Positions 8,194 through 16,852 of a stretch of 64,000 nt of DNA are shown here, one piece after another. This stretch comes from Kumtagia sp052180275 (GTDB lineage Bacteria; Pseudomonadota; Alphaproteobacteria; Rhizobiales; Rhizobiaceae). Both the position numbers and the translations under genes were made by a program. Under the pieces are notes generated by a model that saw nothing but the letters and a program-made list of their open reading frames with translations, had not been told where the DNA came from and did not search any database. The number at the start of each line of letters is the position of its first letter. Position 1 is the stretch's first letter. The stretch lies in contig NZ_CP197465.1 in assembly GCF_052180275.1 (NCBI RefSeq), positions 5,146,001 through 5,210,000 of the forward strand, given 5' to 3'.

Positions 8194-8895
8194 ATGGACG
8201 CCAGTACGCCGAAACCGATACGGACGCCGAAGGCCATCCTGTTCGACCTCGACGGCACGCTGGTCGATTCGGCGCCCGACATAGCGGCCGCCGTCAACGA
8301 ATTGCTCGCCGCCCATAGCCTGCCGCCCCAGCCGGTCGCCGAGGTGACGACAATGATCGGCGGCGGGGTGCGCAAGCTGGTGGAGCGCGCCTTCGCCGCA
8401 TCCGGCGTATCGCTCGCGCCCGCCACGCTGGAGCAGGCGCATCGCGACATGCGGCCGATCTACCTGCGCCATCTCACCGGCCTCACGAAACTCCTGCCCG
8501 GCGCGCGCGAGGCGATCGCCCATTTCCACGCGAAGGGCGTCCCGATGGCGGTGGCCACCAACAAGCCGCAACTCGCGGCGCGCACCATCCTGCTGCATTT
8601 CGGCCTGCTGGAGCGTCTTGGCGCGCTGGTCGGCGGCGACGCCGTGACCAACCCCAAGCCGGCGCCGGACATGCTGCTTTTCGCGCTGGAACGACTCGGC
8701 GTCGAACCGCGCGACGCGCTGATGGTCGGCGACAGCATTTCAGACGTGAAATCCGCCCGCGCGGCCGGCATGCCGGTGGCGCTGATCCGTGGCGGTTACA
8801 CGGAGACGCCGGTCGAGGAACTCGGAGCCGACCTCGTCTGCGACACGCTGCTGGATCTGCCGGCGGCGCTGCAGCGGGTTTTGACGGCGGCGTGA
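8194..8895 (+). CDS. gph (cbbZ): Phosphoglycolate phosphatase, HAD family
   Basis: This 233-residue HAD hydrolase removes phosphate from 2-phosphoglycolate, the product of the RuBisCO oxygenase reaction. HAD motif I is FDLDGTLVD with nucleophile D18 and D20; motif II is ATNKP; the motif III Lys lies in NPKPAPD; motif IV is MVGDSISDVKSAR. ATG 8194 is chosen because GGGAGAAAGA lies eight bases upstream; an earlier ATG at 8179 has no such site. Similar phosphatases of other specificity exist, but placement after a complete cbb operon favours phosphoglycolate. Confidence 0.92.
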   Translation: MDASTPKPIRTPKAILFDLDGTLVDSAPDIAAAVNELLAAHSLPPQPVAEVTTMIGGGVRKLVERAFAASGVSLAPATLEQAHRDMRPIYLRHLTGLTKLLPGAREAIAHFHAKGVPMAVATNKPQLAARTILLHFGLLERLGALVGGDAVTNPKPAPDMLLFALERLGVEPRDALMVGDSISDVKSARAAGMPVALIRGGYTETPVEELGADLVCDTLLDLPAALQRVLTAA

Positions 8896-8926
8896 GGCGC
8901 GGCGGCGGCCGAAGACCGCCCCACCC

Positions 8927-9304
8927 TCACGGAAACTGCTTGAGATAGGCAATCACGTTGGCGATGTCGTCCGGGTTCTTGAGGCCCGGGAACGCCATCT
9001 TGGTGCCCTTCACCTTCTCGCGCGGGTTGGTCAGGTAGTCGGCCAGATGCGCCTCGTCCCAGACCAGGCCGGCCTGCCCCGCCGCGATCATGGCGGGCGA
9101 ATATTTGAACCCCTCATGCGTGCCGGCGGTGCGGCCGATCAGCCCCTTCAGCGTCGGCCCGACCTTGTTCTGGTCGGTGTCGGCGACGTGGCAGGCCTTG
9201 CATTTGGCGAAAACCTTCTCGCCGGCCGCGGCGTCCTGCGCCGAGGATTGGGCGGTCGCCAGCGCCACAAGGGAACCGGCGATCAAAACTGCGGTGAAGC
9301 GCAT
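8927..9304 (-). CDS. Secreted class I cytochrome c
   Basis: This 125-residue protein has an N-terminal signal peptide (MRFTAVLIAGSLVALATAQ, cleaved near SAQ-DAA), a single haem site C35-K-A-C38-H39 and a candidate axial Met in GTKMAFPG (M103). It resembles the small soluble cytochromes c2/c550 that move electrons in the periplasm. AGGAAATGCC precedes the ATG at 9302-9304. It converges on gph and faces away from the methanol-oxidation genes, so it could accept electrons from XoxG, but the sequence alone does not show the partner. Confidence 0.9.
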   Translation of the reverse strand: MRFTAVLIAGSLVALATAQSSAQDAAAGEKVFAKCKACHVADTDQNKVGPTLKGLIGRTAGTHEGFKYSPAMIAAGQAGLVWDEAHLADYLTNPREKVKGTKMAFPGLKNPDDIANVIAYLKQFP

Positions 9305-9572
9305 GGCATTTCCTCGTTGATCCTTAAAGTGCCCTGAGTGACCTGCGCCGAAGCTAGACGGGGCCGGTCGGATGTCAACCGTACGAAGGTCCAGTATACG
9401 ATCCGTGAAACAGGCCGCCCTTCGTCGTGTTGACGGCTTCGGGGCGAGCGCGTAGCTTTTCCCGGCTTCCTGTTCGGGCACCTCCAGGAAGCGAGCAACG
9501 GCGGCCGCGTCTCCGGATGAAGGAGATCCGGATTGTCGCGATGTTTCGTCGAATGCGGCGGGAGGGGCTTTT

Positions 9573-9782
9573 ATGGATCTTGTCGATCTCATCCTGACGG
9601 TCTGCCTGGTGACCAATCCGGCGAACTGCCACGACGAGCATCTTTATTTCGAGCGGCGCGGCGGGCTCATGCAATGCACGATGCTGGCGCCGCCCGAGAT
9701 CGCCAAATGGTCGGAACAACATCCCAAACACAAGGTGATGCGCTGGAAATGCGCCTTCCCGGAACAAGGCAAGGCCATCTGA
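9573..9782 (+). CDS. Small conserved-looking hypothetical protein, 69 residues
   Basis: This short ORF has a good ribosome binding site (GCGGGAGGGGC) before the ATG and coding-like composition. The product starts with a hydrophobic stretch (MDLVDLILTVCLVTNP), has four Cys (11, 19, 35, 60) and a basic C-terminal half with WSEQHPKHKVMRWKC. The stretch is too short for a confident membrane helix; export with disulfide formation is possible. It precedes the ABC importer by 37 bases and may be its first gene. I do not recognise a family. Confidence 0.6.
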   Translation: MDLVDLILTVCLVTNPANCHDEHLYFERRGGLMQCTMLAPPEIAKWSEQHPKHKVMRWKCAFPEQGKAI

Positions 9783-9819
9783 TGCGCGGCTCCTCAAGCG
9801 CCATCCCGGAAGGCGCACG

Positions 9820-10812
9820 ATGACGCTGACCCGCCGCCATGCATTGCAGCTTGCCGCCCTTGGCGCGGCCACGCTCGCCGGTATGCCCACGCGACAAGCC
9901 GCCGCCGCTCCAAAAATCCGCGTCGGCGTGCTGAAATTCGGCACGGTCAGCTGGGAACTCGACACGCTGAAGCACCACTCGCTCGACGCGGCAAACGGTA
10001 TCGATGTGGAGGCCGTCTCCTTCGCTGGCGAGGACGCCACCAATGTCGCGATGCTGGCCGGCGACATCGACATGATCGTGTCGGACTGGCTGTGGGTGTC
10101 GCGGCTGCGCTCGGAAGGCAACGACCTGACGCTGGCGCCCTACTCCACGGCGGTCGGCGCCATCATGGTCAGGCAGGATTCGCCGATCCAGGCGATCCCC
10201 GATCTCGCGGGCAAAAAACTTGGCGTCGCCGGTGGGCCGCTCGACAAGAGTTGGCTGCTGATCCAGGCGCTGGCCAAGCGTGACCATGGCATCGACCTAG
10301 CGTCCGCCGGCGAGGTCGCCTATGGCGCGCCGCCGCTGCTGGCGGAAAAGGCGATGCAGGGCGAACTCGATGCGGTGCTGAATTTCTGGCATTTCTGCGC
10401 GCGGCTCGAAGCCAACGGCTTTCGCCGGCTGGTCGGCGCCAACGACGCGGCGCTGTCGCTCGGCGCCTCCGGGCCGGTCTCGGCGCTTGGCTATGTCTTC
10501 CACGAGAAATGGGCGGCGGAAAACCTCGAAGCGGTGCGCGGCTTCGTCAAAGCCTCGGCCGGCGCCAAGGCGCTGCTGGCGAAATCCGACGCCGAATGGC
10601 TGCGGCTGGCGCCCCTCGTTCGGGCCGAGGGCAAGGAGCTGGAAAAACTGCGCGACCGCTACCGCGAAGGCATTCCGACCCGGCCGATCGCCGAGGAAGC
10701 GGCTGACGCCGCGAAACTCTATTATGTGCTGGCCGAGGTCGGCGGCGAAAAACTGGTCGGCAAGGCCACCGAGATGGCGCCCGGCACCTATTGGACGGAC
10801 CTCTTGAAATGA
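9820..10812 (+). CDS. ABC importer substrate-binding protein, NitT/TauT-like
   Basis: This 330-residue protein has a twin-Arg-type export signal (TRRHALQLAALGAATLAG) ending near AAAA. The mature part shows the SsuA/TauA-like pattern: KIRVGVLKFGTVSWEL, DIDMIVSDWLW, the hinge segment PDLAGKKLGVAGGPLDKSW, and a C-terminal lobe. The ligand is unknown. It is the first of three overlapping or adjacent ABC genes followed by a metallohydrolase linked to quinoprotein systems, so a role in the methanol/PQQ region is plausible but inferred only from position. Confidence 0.85.
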   Translation: MTLTRRHALQLAALGAATLAGMPTRQAAAAPKIRVGVLKFGTVSWELDTLKHHSLDAANGIDVEAVSFAGEDATNVAMLAGDIDMIVSDWLWVSRLRSEGNDLTLAPYSTAVGAIMVRQDSPIQAIPDLAGKKLGVAGGPLDKSWLLIQALAKRDHGIDLASAGEVAYGAPPLLAEKAMQGELDAVLNFWHFCARLEANGFRRLVGANDAALSLGASGPVSALGYVFHEKWAAENLEAVRGFVKASAGAKALLAKSDAEWLRLAPLVRAEGKELEKLRDRYREGIPTRPIAEEAADAAKLYYVLAEVGGEKLVGKATEMAPGTYWTDLLK

Positions 10813-11633
10813 CGGCCGATCAGGCCGGTACACCCGGCGGCACCGCCGGGAAACCAGCCGTCCGCGCTGGCGGCGCGGCGACGCTGATGCCGGCGCTGAC
10901 GGTGACCGCCTCGCTGCTCGGGCTCGGCCTTCTGTGGGCGCTCGCCGCGACGATCTGGCCGAGCCGCGCCTTCCCGCCGCCTTCCGCCGTCTGGCAGGTG
11001 TTCGTCCACGACACGGCGAGCGGCGAGCTTCCCTTCCATCTCGGCATGACGCTGCTGCGTGTCGCCGCCGCCTTCGTCCTCGCCATGGTCGTCGGCACCG
11101 TCATCGGCGTCCTGCTCGGCAGCTACCGCCGCGCCGACCGGTTCTTCAATCCGTGGGTGATCCTGTTCCTCAACGTGCCGGCGCTGGTCGTCATCGTGCT
11201 CGCCTATATCTGGTTCGGGCTGAACGAGGTGGCGGCGATCGGCGCGGTGGCGGTCAACAAGATCCCCAACGTCGTCGTCACCTTGCGCGAGGGCACGCGG
11301 ACGCTCGACCCACGCTATGGCGAAATGGCCGCGGTCTACCGCTTCGGCCCGCTGGAGCGCATTCGCCACATCCTGCTGCCCCAGTTGCAGCCCTACATCG
11401 CCGCCGCCTCGCGCTCCGGCATCGCGCTGATCTGGAAGATCGTGCTGGTGGTCGAACTGCTTGGCCGCTCCAACGGCGTCGGTTTCCAGATCTACCTCTA
11501 TTTCCAGCTCTTCGACGTCGCCGCAATCCTCGCCTACACGCTGGCCTTCGTGGCGGTCATGCTCTTGATCGAACTGTTGCTGGTGCAGCCCTTCGAACGC
11601 CATGCCACGCGCTGGCGCAGGCGGCCGGCATAG
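10809..11633 (+). CDS. ABC importer permease, NitT/TauT type
   Basis: A 274-residue inner-membrane protein of the BPD_transp_1 class. About six hydrophobic segments are seen, and the cytoplasmic EAA-like loop reads YGEMAAVYRFGPLERIRHILLPQL, in the expected position to dock the ATPase. The ATG at 10809 overlaps the stop of the binding-protein gene (ATGA); an in-frame ATG at 10791 lies inside that gene and is less likely. The first 30 residues are hydrophilic and lie in the cytoplasm. It pairs with the next gene. Confidence 0.9.
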   Translation: MTADQAGTPGGTAGKPAVRAGGAATLMPALTVTASLLGLGLLWALAATIWPSRAFPPPSAVWQVFVHDTASGELPFHLGMTLLRVAAAFVLAMVVGTVIGVLLGSYRRADRFFNPWVILFLNVPALVVIVLAYIWFGLNEVAAIGAVAVNKIPNVVVTLREGTRTLDPRYGEMAAVYRFGPLERIRHILLPQLQPYIAAASRSGIALIWKIVLVVELLGRSNGVGFQIYLYFQLFDVAAILAYTLAFVAVMLLIELLLVQPFERHATRWRRRPA

Positions 11634-11637
11634 CAAG

Positions 11638-12414
11638 ATGCTGAATTTCAGCCACGCAGGCGAAGACGAAACGGAGGGCGATCCCAAAGCCGTCGCCAAA
11701 AACTCGCTCGCCGTCGACATAACCGACAAGACCTTCGTGTCCGCCGACGGCGTATCGCTGCCGGCCCTGAAAGACCTGTCCTTCGAGGTGCGCGCCGGCG
11801 AATTCGCTTGCCTGCTCGGCCCGTCCGGCTGCGGCAAGACCACGACCTTGCGCATCCTGCTCGGCCTCGACCGGGATTTTTCCGGCTCTTTCCGCCTGCC
11901 GGAAGGCGGCCGCATTGCCGCAGTCTTCCAGGAACCGACGCTGCTGCCATGGCGTAGCGTCGAGGACAATGTGCGCCTCGCCCTTCCGAAGGCGCTGCGC
12001 GGCAAGGATCTCGGGCCGCTGTTCGACAGCCTCGGCCTTTCCGCCATGCGAAAGCTGTTCCCCTCCGAACTGTCGCTCGGGTTGGCGCGCAGGGCCGCGC
12101 TGGCGCGCGCCTTCGCCACCGAGCCAGACATTCTCTTCCTCGACGAACCGTTCGTGTCGCTGGACGAACCGACCGCCCAGCGGCTGCGGCACTTGCTGCT
12201 GTCCGTCTGGTCGGAACGCCCGACTACGGCGCTGATGGTGACGCACAATCTGCGCGAGGCGCTGATGCTTTGCGACCGCATCATCGTGCTGTCGGAGCGC
12301 CCGGCGCATGTCGTCGGCTATTTCGACGTGCGCCTGCCCCGCCAGAGCCGCAACCCGACGGTGATGGCCGACCTGGTGCGGTCGTTCTACGAAAAGTTTC
12401 CGGGACGGGCGTGA
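11638..12414 (+). CDS. ABC importer ATP-binding protein, NitT/TauT type
   Basis: A 258-residue ATPase with Walker A GPSGCGKTT, a Q-loop (VFQEPTLLPWRS), Walker B ILFLDEP and the switch His in VTHN. The ABC signature, normally LSGGQ, reads LSLGLARR, so two core positions differ. Most importers keep this motif, so the change is notable, though the rest is intact. The start at 11638 lies four bases after the permease stop. It completes the importer whose substrate is unknown. Confidence 0.9.
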   Translation: MLNFSHAGEDETEGDPKAVAKNSLAVDITDKTFVSADGVSLPALKDLSFEVRAGEFACLLGPSGCGKTTTLRILLGLDRDFSGSFRLPEGGRIAAVFQEPTLLPWRSVEDNVRLALPKALRGKDLGPLFDSLGLSAMRKLFPSELSLGLARRAALARAFATEPDILFLDEPFVSLDEPTAQRLRHLLLSVWSERPTTALMVTHNLREALMLCDRIIVLSERPAHVVGYFDVRLPRQSRNPTVMADLVRSFYEKFPGRA

Positions 12415-12472
12415 TGCCGAAATTCACTCGGTTGGGCCTTCACGTCCGCGGTTGGAACGCAGGTCGACCGTT

Positions 12473-13450
12473 ATGATACGACCCGTCCCCATCGACCCGC
12501 TCCGCCGACGGCTCGTCGCCGGTTTCGCATGCCTCGGCGCCAGCGCGGCGCTGCTGCCCTGCTGCCCGCCACGGGCGAGGGCCGCCGGTACGCTCGATCT
12601 CGCGCTGGTGGAAATCGCTGACGGCGTCTTCGCCGTGCAGGGCGTCAACGAGTTGATGGCGCCGGAAAACCGGGGCACCATCGCCAATCTCGGCGTGGTC
12701 GTCGGCTCCGAGGCGGTCGCCGTCATCGACAGCGGCGGCAGCCTCGTCGAAGGCCGTGCGCTGCTGGCCGCGATCAAGGGCGTCACCCAAAAGCCGATCC
12801 GCTACCTGATCGACACCCACATGCATCCCGACCACATTTTTGGCAACGCCGCGTTCCGGACAACCGGAGCAACCTTGGTCGGCCACAAGAACCTGCCGCG
12901 CGCGCTGGAAGCGCGCGCCGCCTTCTACCTGCAAAGCTATCGCGAACAGCTTGGGGAAGAATTGATGCGGGGCATCGAGATCATTCCGCCGACACTGCTG
13001 GTGGAAGACCGCATGGACCTCGACCTCGGCGGCCGCGTCATCGAGCTGCGCGCCTGGAAGGCTGCGCACACCGACAACGACCTCACCGTGTTCGACCGCA
13101 GGACGAAAACCTTGTTCACCGGCGATTTAGTCTTCCTGCAACACCTGCCGACCCTCGACGGTTCGCTGCTCGGCTGGATGCGCCAGATGGACGAACTGGC
13201 AGCGATTGACGCGGCTGCAATCGTTCCCGGCCACGGCCCTGCCCCCTCGCCCTGGCCACAGGCACTGGCGGCAGAGCGTCGCTATTTCGAAGTGCTCTCC
13301 GCCGACCTGCGCAAGGCGATCAAGGACGGCGTCCCACTCGCCGAAGCCGTGCAGACAGCCGGCCTTTCGGAGCGCGCCAACTGGGCGCTGTTCGACGACT
13401 ACAACGGCCGCAACGCGACGGCGGCCTATGCTGAACTGGAGTGGGAGTAG
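12473..13450 (+). CDS. SoxH-like zinc metallohydrolase of a quinoprotein system (MBL fold)
   Basis: A 325-residue metallo-beta-lactamase-fold protein exported by a twin-Arg-like signal (DPLRRRLVAGFACLGASA). The zinc motif is THMHPDH at residues 115-121; later ligands are the His in AAHTDND, the Asp in FTGDLVF and the His in VPGHGP. It resembles the quinoprotein relay system zinc metallohydrolases, SoxH relatives that accompany PQQ dehydrogenases and a SoxYZ-like carrier. That carrier is at 15900-16754, supporting the call. ATG 12473 is used; a TTG at 12452 is possible. The reaction is unknown. Confidence 0.82.
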   Translation: MIRPVPIDPLRRRLVAGFACLGASAALLPCCPPRARAAGTLDLALVEIADGVFAVQGVNELMAPENRGTIANLGVVVGSEAVAVIDSGGSLVEGRALLAAIKGVTQKPIRYLIDTHMHPDHIFGNAAFRTTGATLVGHKNLPRALEARAAFYLQSYREQLGEELMRGIEIIPPTLLVEDRMDLDLGGRVIELRAWKAAHTDNDLTVFDRRTKTLFTGDLVFLQHLPTLDGSLLGWMRQMDELAAIDAAAIVPGHGPAPSPWPQALAAERRYFEVLSADLRKAIKDGVPLAEAVQTAGLSERANWALFDDYNGRNATAAYAELEWE

Positions 13451-13492
13451 GAGGACGCTACCCTGGTTGCCCATCACCCAGTGGCGCAGGAC

Positions 13493-13948
13493 TCAAGTGC
13501 CAATCGAGAGCAGTTCCTGCAGGTAACTTGGCGACACCACAAGGATAGCCGAGGGTTTCTGGTCCAAACCAACATCTTCGAACCAGGGACAGATGCCGAA
13601 TTCGACGAAAGTGTCGCCCTGGTCATCACGCAACAGTTTACCGGGAAGTGTACTCCTCAAGGTCGTGCGCGAGCAACTCATCAGATCCAAGTCGCCACCC
13701 CCCTCCAGAAACAGCGGGCCTTTGAACACATTTATGGCTTGCAGACCGGGCCGCCACTTCACCTCATGCAACGCCAGCTTCATATCCGGTTTGCCGCCAC
13801 CGTTCTGGAAGACCCAGTGTTCGGTTTCTTCGTCGCCGCCGCCCCTGTTCAGAATTTCCACCCGGCACCCCGCAACGCAAGCCAGCGCATCCGCCAACGG
13901 CATATCGAAGCGGAAGTCGCCGACACCCTTTAATGGCTGCACGATCAT
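13493..13948 (-). CDS. Hypothetical protein, 151 residues
   Basis: An ORF of lower GC content than its neighbours, with no signal peptide, no membrane segment and no motif I recognise. It begins MIVQPLKGVGDFRFDMPLAD and contains an acidic segment (GGGDEETEHWVF) and the C-terminal stretch VVSPSYLQELLSIGT. It ends 42 bases from the convergent metallohydrolase gene and lies behind the YtcJ-like amidohydrolase on the same strand. The base composition could mean recent acquisition. Coding status is likely but not certain; the opposite strand is also open here. Confidence 0.5.
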   Translation of the reverse strand: MIVQPLKGVGDFRFDMPLADALACVAGCRVEILNRGGGDEETEHWVFQNGGGKPDMKLALHEVKWRPGLQAINVFKGPLFLEGGGDLDLMSCSRTTLRSTLPGKLLRDDQGDTFVEFGICPWFEDVGLDQKPSAILVVSPSYLQELLSIGT

Positions 13949-13993
13949 GCCGTAGTCCCTCTCGCCCTTGGAAACCTCGCAGCAGCGCGAAAC

Positions 13994-15691
13994 CTACTTC
14001 CCCGCCACCCCTTCAGCCTCATACACCGGCTCGCCGTCGATCAGCGTGACCAAAACCTTGCCGGCGGCAATTTCCGTCGGCGCAATCTTCGTCACGTCGC
14101 GGTCGAGCACGACCACGTCGGCGCGCTTGCCGACCGTCAGCGTGCCGGATTCCGCCTCGTCGAACGCCGCATAGGCGCCGTTGACCGTATAAGCGCGGAG
14201 CATGTCCATCACGTCCAATTTATGCTGCGGCGTCAGCACTTTTCCGTTGGGATCGGTGATGTCCTGGCGGGTCACGCCGGTCTGGATCGCCTCCAGCGGG
14301 TTCATCGACGACACGCTCCAGTCGCTGGAACCCACCAGCGTCGCGCCCTCCTGCTTCAGCGCGCCGAACGGATAGAGCCACTCCGAGCGTTTTGGCCCGA
14401 TCTTCGGCTCGGTCAGGTCGACGATGTAGGTGTCGGGATAGGCCCACAGCGCCTGGATGTTGGCGACCACGCCGAGCGGCTTGAAGCGGGCGATGTCGGC
14501 CGGGTCGACCAGTTCCAGATGGGTGATCTGGTGGCGGCTGTCGCGCTTGCCGTTGGCCTTTTCGGCGGCCTCGTAGGCGTCGAGCGCCATGCGCACCGCG
14601 CGGTCGCCGATCGCATGCGAATGCAGTTGCAGGCCTGCCTTGTCGGCGGCGACCGCGATCCCGTTCAACTGCTCGGAGGTGAACAATGGATCGCCGGCCG
14701 AATTCGAGCCGACATAGGCTTCCAGCAGCGCCGCCGTTCCCGTCTCGATCACCCCGTCGACGAACAGTTTGACGGACGTCACCTCGAGGCGCGGCGTCGC
14801 ATAGTCGGTCTTGAGCTTGAGCACGCGCCCGACGCCGGCCGCGCCCTCCTCCGCGTCGATCTTGACCGCCGCCTCGACGCGCAGCTTCAGCTTGTCGGCG
14901 GCGTCGGCGCGCTGGTAGCCCTTCAGCATCCATTCTTCCGCCGAAGGGTCGATAATGGCCGTGATGCCAAAACTCATCGCCTCGGCCTGGGCCTTCGCCA
15001 GCCCGGCGTCGACCTGCTCGTCGGGGTATTGCGGCAGCAGGGACGCGACCAGGCTCATGGCATTCTCGCGCAGCAGGCCGGTCGGGTTGCCCTCGGCGTC
15101 GCGCTCGATGCGCCCGCCTTCCGGGTCCTTGGTGCCGGCGTCGATGCCGGCAAGTTTCAGCGCCGCCGAGTTGGCCCAGCCGGAGTGGCCGTCGACGTCG
15201 TCGAAATAGGCGAGCCGGTCGCCGGTGATCGCGTCCAGCGCCTTGGCCGAGGGGTTGAGATAGGTGCCGACGCTCCAGCCGCCACCGCGCAGCCAGGCAT
15301 CCTTCGGCAGCTTCGCCATGGCCGGCTCGATCGCCGCGCGCAGGCCCGCCTCGTCGGCAACGTCGGCGAGGCTGATATCCTCGGCCTGCGTCGCGCTCCA
15401 GATCAGGTGGTTGTGGTCGTCCTGGAAACCCGGCAGCACCAGCGCGCCGGCCGGCAGATCATAGATTTTTGCACCCTTGAGGAACGGCTCCATGTCGGCA
15501 TCCGACCCCACCGCCGCGATTTTTCCATCGACCAGCGCAATCGCCTGCGCCTCCGGTTTCGCCTCGTCCATGGTGACGATACGCGCACCGCGCAGCACGA
15601 CGTTTTGTCCGTCGGCAAAGGCCGCGCCCGCGCCGAGCGGCACGGCGAGCAAGGCGAGAACAAGGCTTGTCTTTGGCGATATTCTTTTCAC
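13994..15691 (-). CDS. Secreted amidohydrolase, YtcJ-like
   Basis: A 565-residue metal-dependent amidohydrolase with a signal peptide (SLVLALLAVPLGAGAAFA). After a short beta-sandwich part (VVLRGARIVTMDEAKPEAQAI) comes the metal site DDHNHLIW, in the form NxH, then later ligands in LHSHAIGDRA, and the closing GTLTVGKRADVVVLD segment typical of amidohydrolase family 3. Members act on amide or related C-N bonds; the substrate cannot be read from sequence. It is opposite to the methanol genes and interrupts them, so it may have nothing to do with them. Confidence 0.88.
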   Translation of the reverse strand: MKRISPKTSLVLALLAVPLGAGAAFADGQNVVLRGARIVTMDEAKPEAQAIALVDGKIAAVGSDADMEPFLKGAKIYDLPAGALVLPGFQDDHNHLIWSATQAEDISLADVADEAGLRAAIEPAMAKLPKDAWLRGGGWSVGTYLNPSAKALDAITGDRLAYFDDVDGHSGWANSAALKLAGIDAGTKDPEGGRIERDAEGNPTGLLRENAMSLVASLLPQYPDEQVDAGLAKAQAEAMSFGITAIIDPSAEEWMLKGYQRADAADKLKLRVEAAVKIDAEEGAAGVGRVLKLKTDYATPRLEVTSVKLFVDGVIETGTAALLEAYVGSNSAGDPLFTSEQLNGIAVAADKAGLQLHSHAIGDRAVRMALDAYEAAEKANGKRDSRHQITHLELVDPADIARFKPLGVVANIQALWAYPDTYIVDLTEPKIGPKRSEWLYPFGALKQEGATLVGSSDWSVSSMNPLEAIQTGVTRQDITDPNGKVLTPQHKLDVMDMLRAYTVNGAYAAFDEAESGTLTVGKRADVVVLDRDVTKIAPTEIAAGKVLVTLIDGEPVYEAEGVAGK

Positions 15692-15899
15692 GGCCGTCCT
15701 CCCTCAGGCAGCGCTCTGTGGCGCCGGCTCAAGGTGACAAGGGACGGAAAAGCCGTCAAGGCGGGCTGGTTCCGGGAAATTGGCGCCTGCTACCTTCCCT
15801 CATCTGCCCTCTCACGCACCCCTGATTTGCCAACCGCCCCGCCAAGGCATATGATTCCATACAGCCTGGGCACCACCTCTCTCCTGGTGGAGGCATGAC

Positions 15900-16754
15900 A
15901 TGCTTTTTCATACTCTCGCGGACCGGCGTTCCGGTTCCCGCTGGCTTTCCTTGTTCGTGGCGATCGTGCTGGCGGTTGCCGGTTATTCCGGCGGCGCCCG
16001 GGCGCAGCAGACCATGGCGTCGTCGGAAAAAATCTGGTCCAGCCTCAAGGGCGACGTGTTCGGCGACCGGGCCATCCTGGCCGACACCGGGCTCATCCGC
16101 ATCGAGGCGCCGAAGCGCGCGCAGGACGCTGCACTTGTGCCCGTCGACATCTATATCGACTCGGCCAAGGCGCCCGACGGCGTGAAAGCCGTCACCATGA
16201 TCATCGACGTCAACCCCGCGCCGGTGGCCGCGACCTTCACGCTCGGCAAGGATGCCGGCGTCACGCATCTGTCGACGCGGGTCAGGGTCAACGATTACTC
16301 GTGGATCCGCGCCATCGCCGAGACGGCGGGCGGCGAGCTTCACATGGCGCAGACCTTCGTGAAGGCGTCTGGCGGCTGTTCGGCCCCCGCCGTCAAGAAC
16401 ACCGACGAGGCGCTGGCCTCCATGGGCAAGATGAAGCTGCGGCAGTTCCCCGAGCAGGAGACCATGTCGAAGGCCGAGGAATTGCAGCTGATGATCCGCC
16501 ACCCCAACAATTCGGGGCTGCAGCGCGATCCGATCACCCAGTATTTCATCCCGGCGCATTTCGTCCAGAAGCTGACGATCTCCCAGGCCGACCGGCCGAT
16601 CCTGTCGATGGAAGGCGGCATCTCGATCTCCGAGGACCCCAACTTCCGCTTCGACTTCGACGTGCAAGGCAATGGCGAGATCCGCGTCGAGGCGGTGGAC
16701 ACCGACGGAAAAGTGTTCAAGGACCAGTGGCCGCTGGAAGCGGCGGGGCTTTGA
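15900..16754 (+). CDS. Quinoprotein dehydrogenase-associated SoxYZ-like carrier
   Basis: A 284-residue exported protein that joins a SoxY-like and a SoxZ-like half in one chain. The signal peptide covers SLFVAIVLAVAGYSGGARA. The SoxY half ends with GGC at residues 158-160 followed by SAPA; in SoxY the equivalent Cys near GGCGG carries the substrate. The SoxZ-like half has MIRHPNNSGLQRDP and the beta-rich SISEDPNFRF region. Such fused carriers occur with PQQ dehydrogenases. It lies ahead of xoxF in the same direction, with a SoxH-like hydrolase nearby. Confidence 0.88.
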   Translation: MLFHTLADRRSGSRWLSLFVAIVLAVAGYSGGARAQQTMASSEKIWSSLKGDVFGDRAILADTGLIRIEAPKRAQDAALVPVDIYIDSAKAPDGVKAVTMIIDVNPAPVAATFTLGKDAGVTHLSTRVRVNDYSWIRAIAETAGGELHMAQTFVKASGGCSAPAVKNTDEALASMGKMKLRQFPEQETMSKAEELQLMIRHPNNSGLQRDPITQYFIPAHFVQKLTISQADRPILSMEGGISISEDPNFRFDFDVQGNGEIRVEAVDTDGKVFKDQWPLEAAGL

Positions 16755-16852
16755 GTTAGGGGCATCTGCCTTGACCCCATGCGCCGCGCGTTAACGCTGT
16801 CCTGCCACGCCTTCAAACCAGGCGGCCACGCTCACCTGAATATCGCCATACC

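Noticed and set aside
9305..9616. N-terminal extension of the cytochrome c
   Set aside because: The signal peptide and ribosome binding site place the start at 9304; the upstream codons are non-coding in character.
14222..15898. 558-codon open frame on the plus strand opposite the amidohydrolase
   Set aside because: It is antisense to a well-recognised enzyme and has shadow-like composition.
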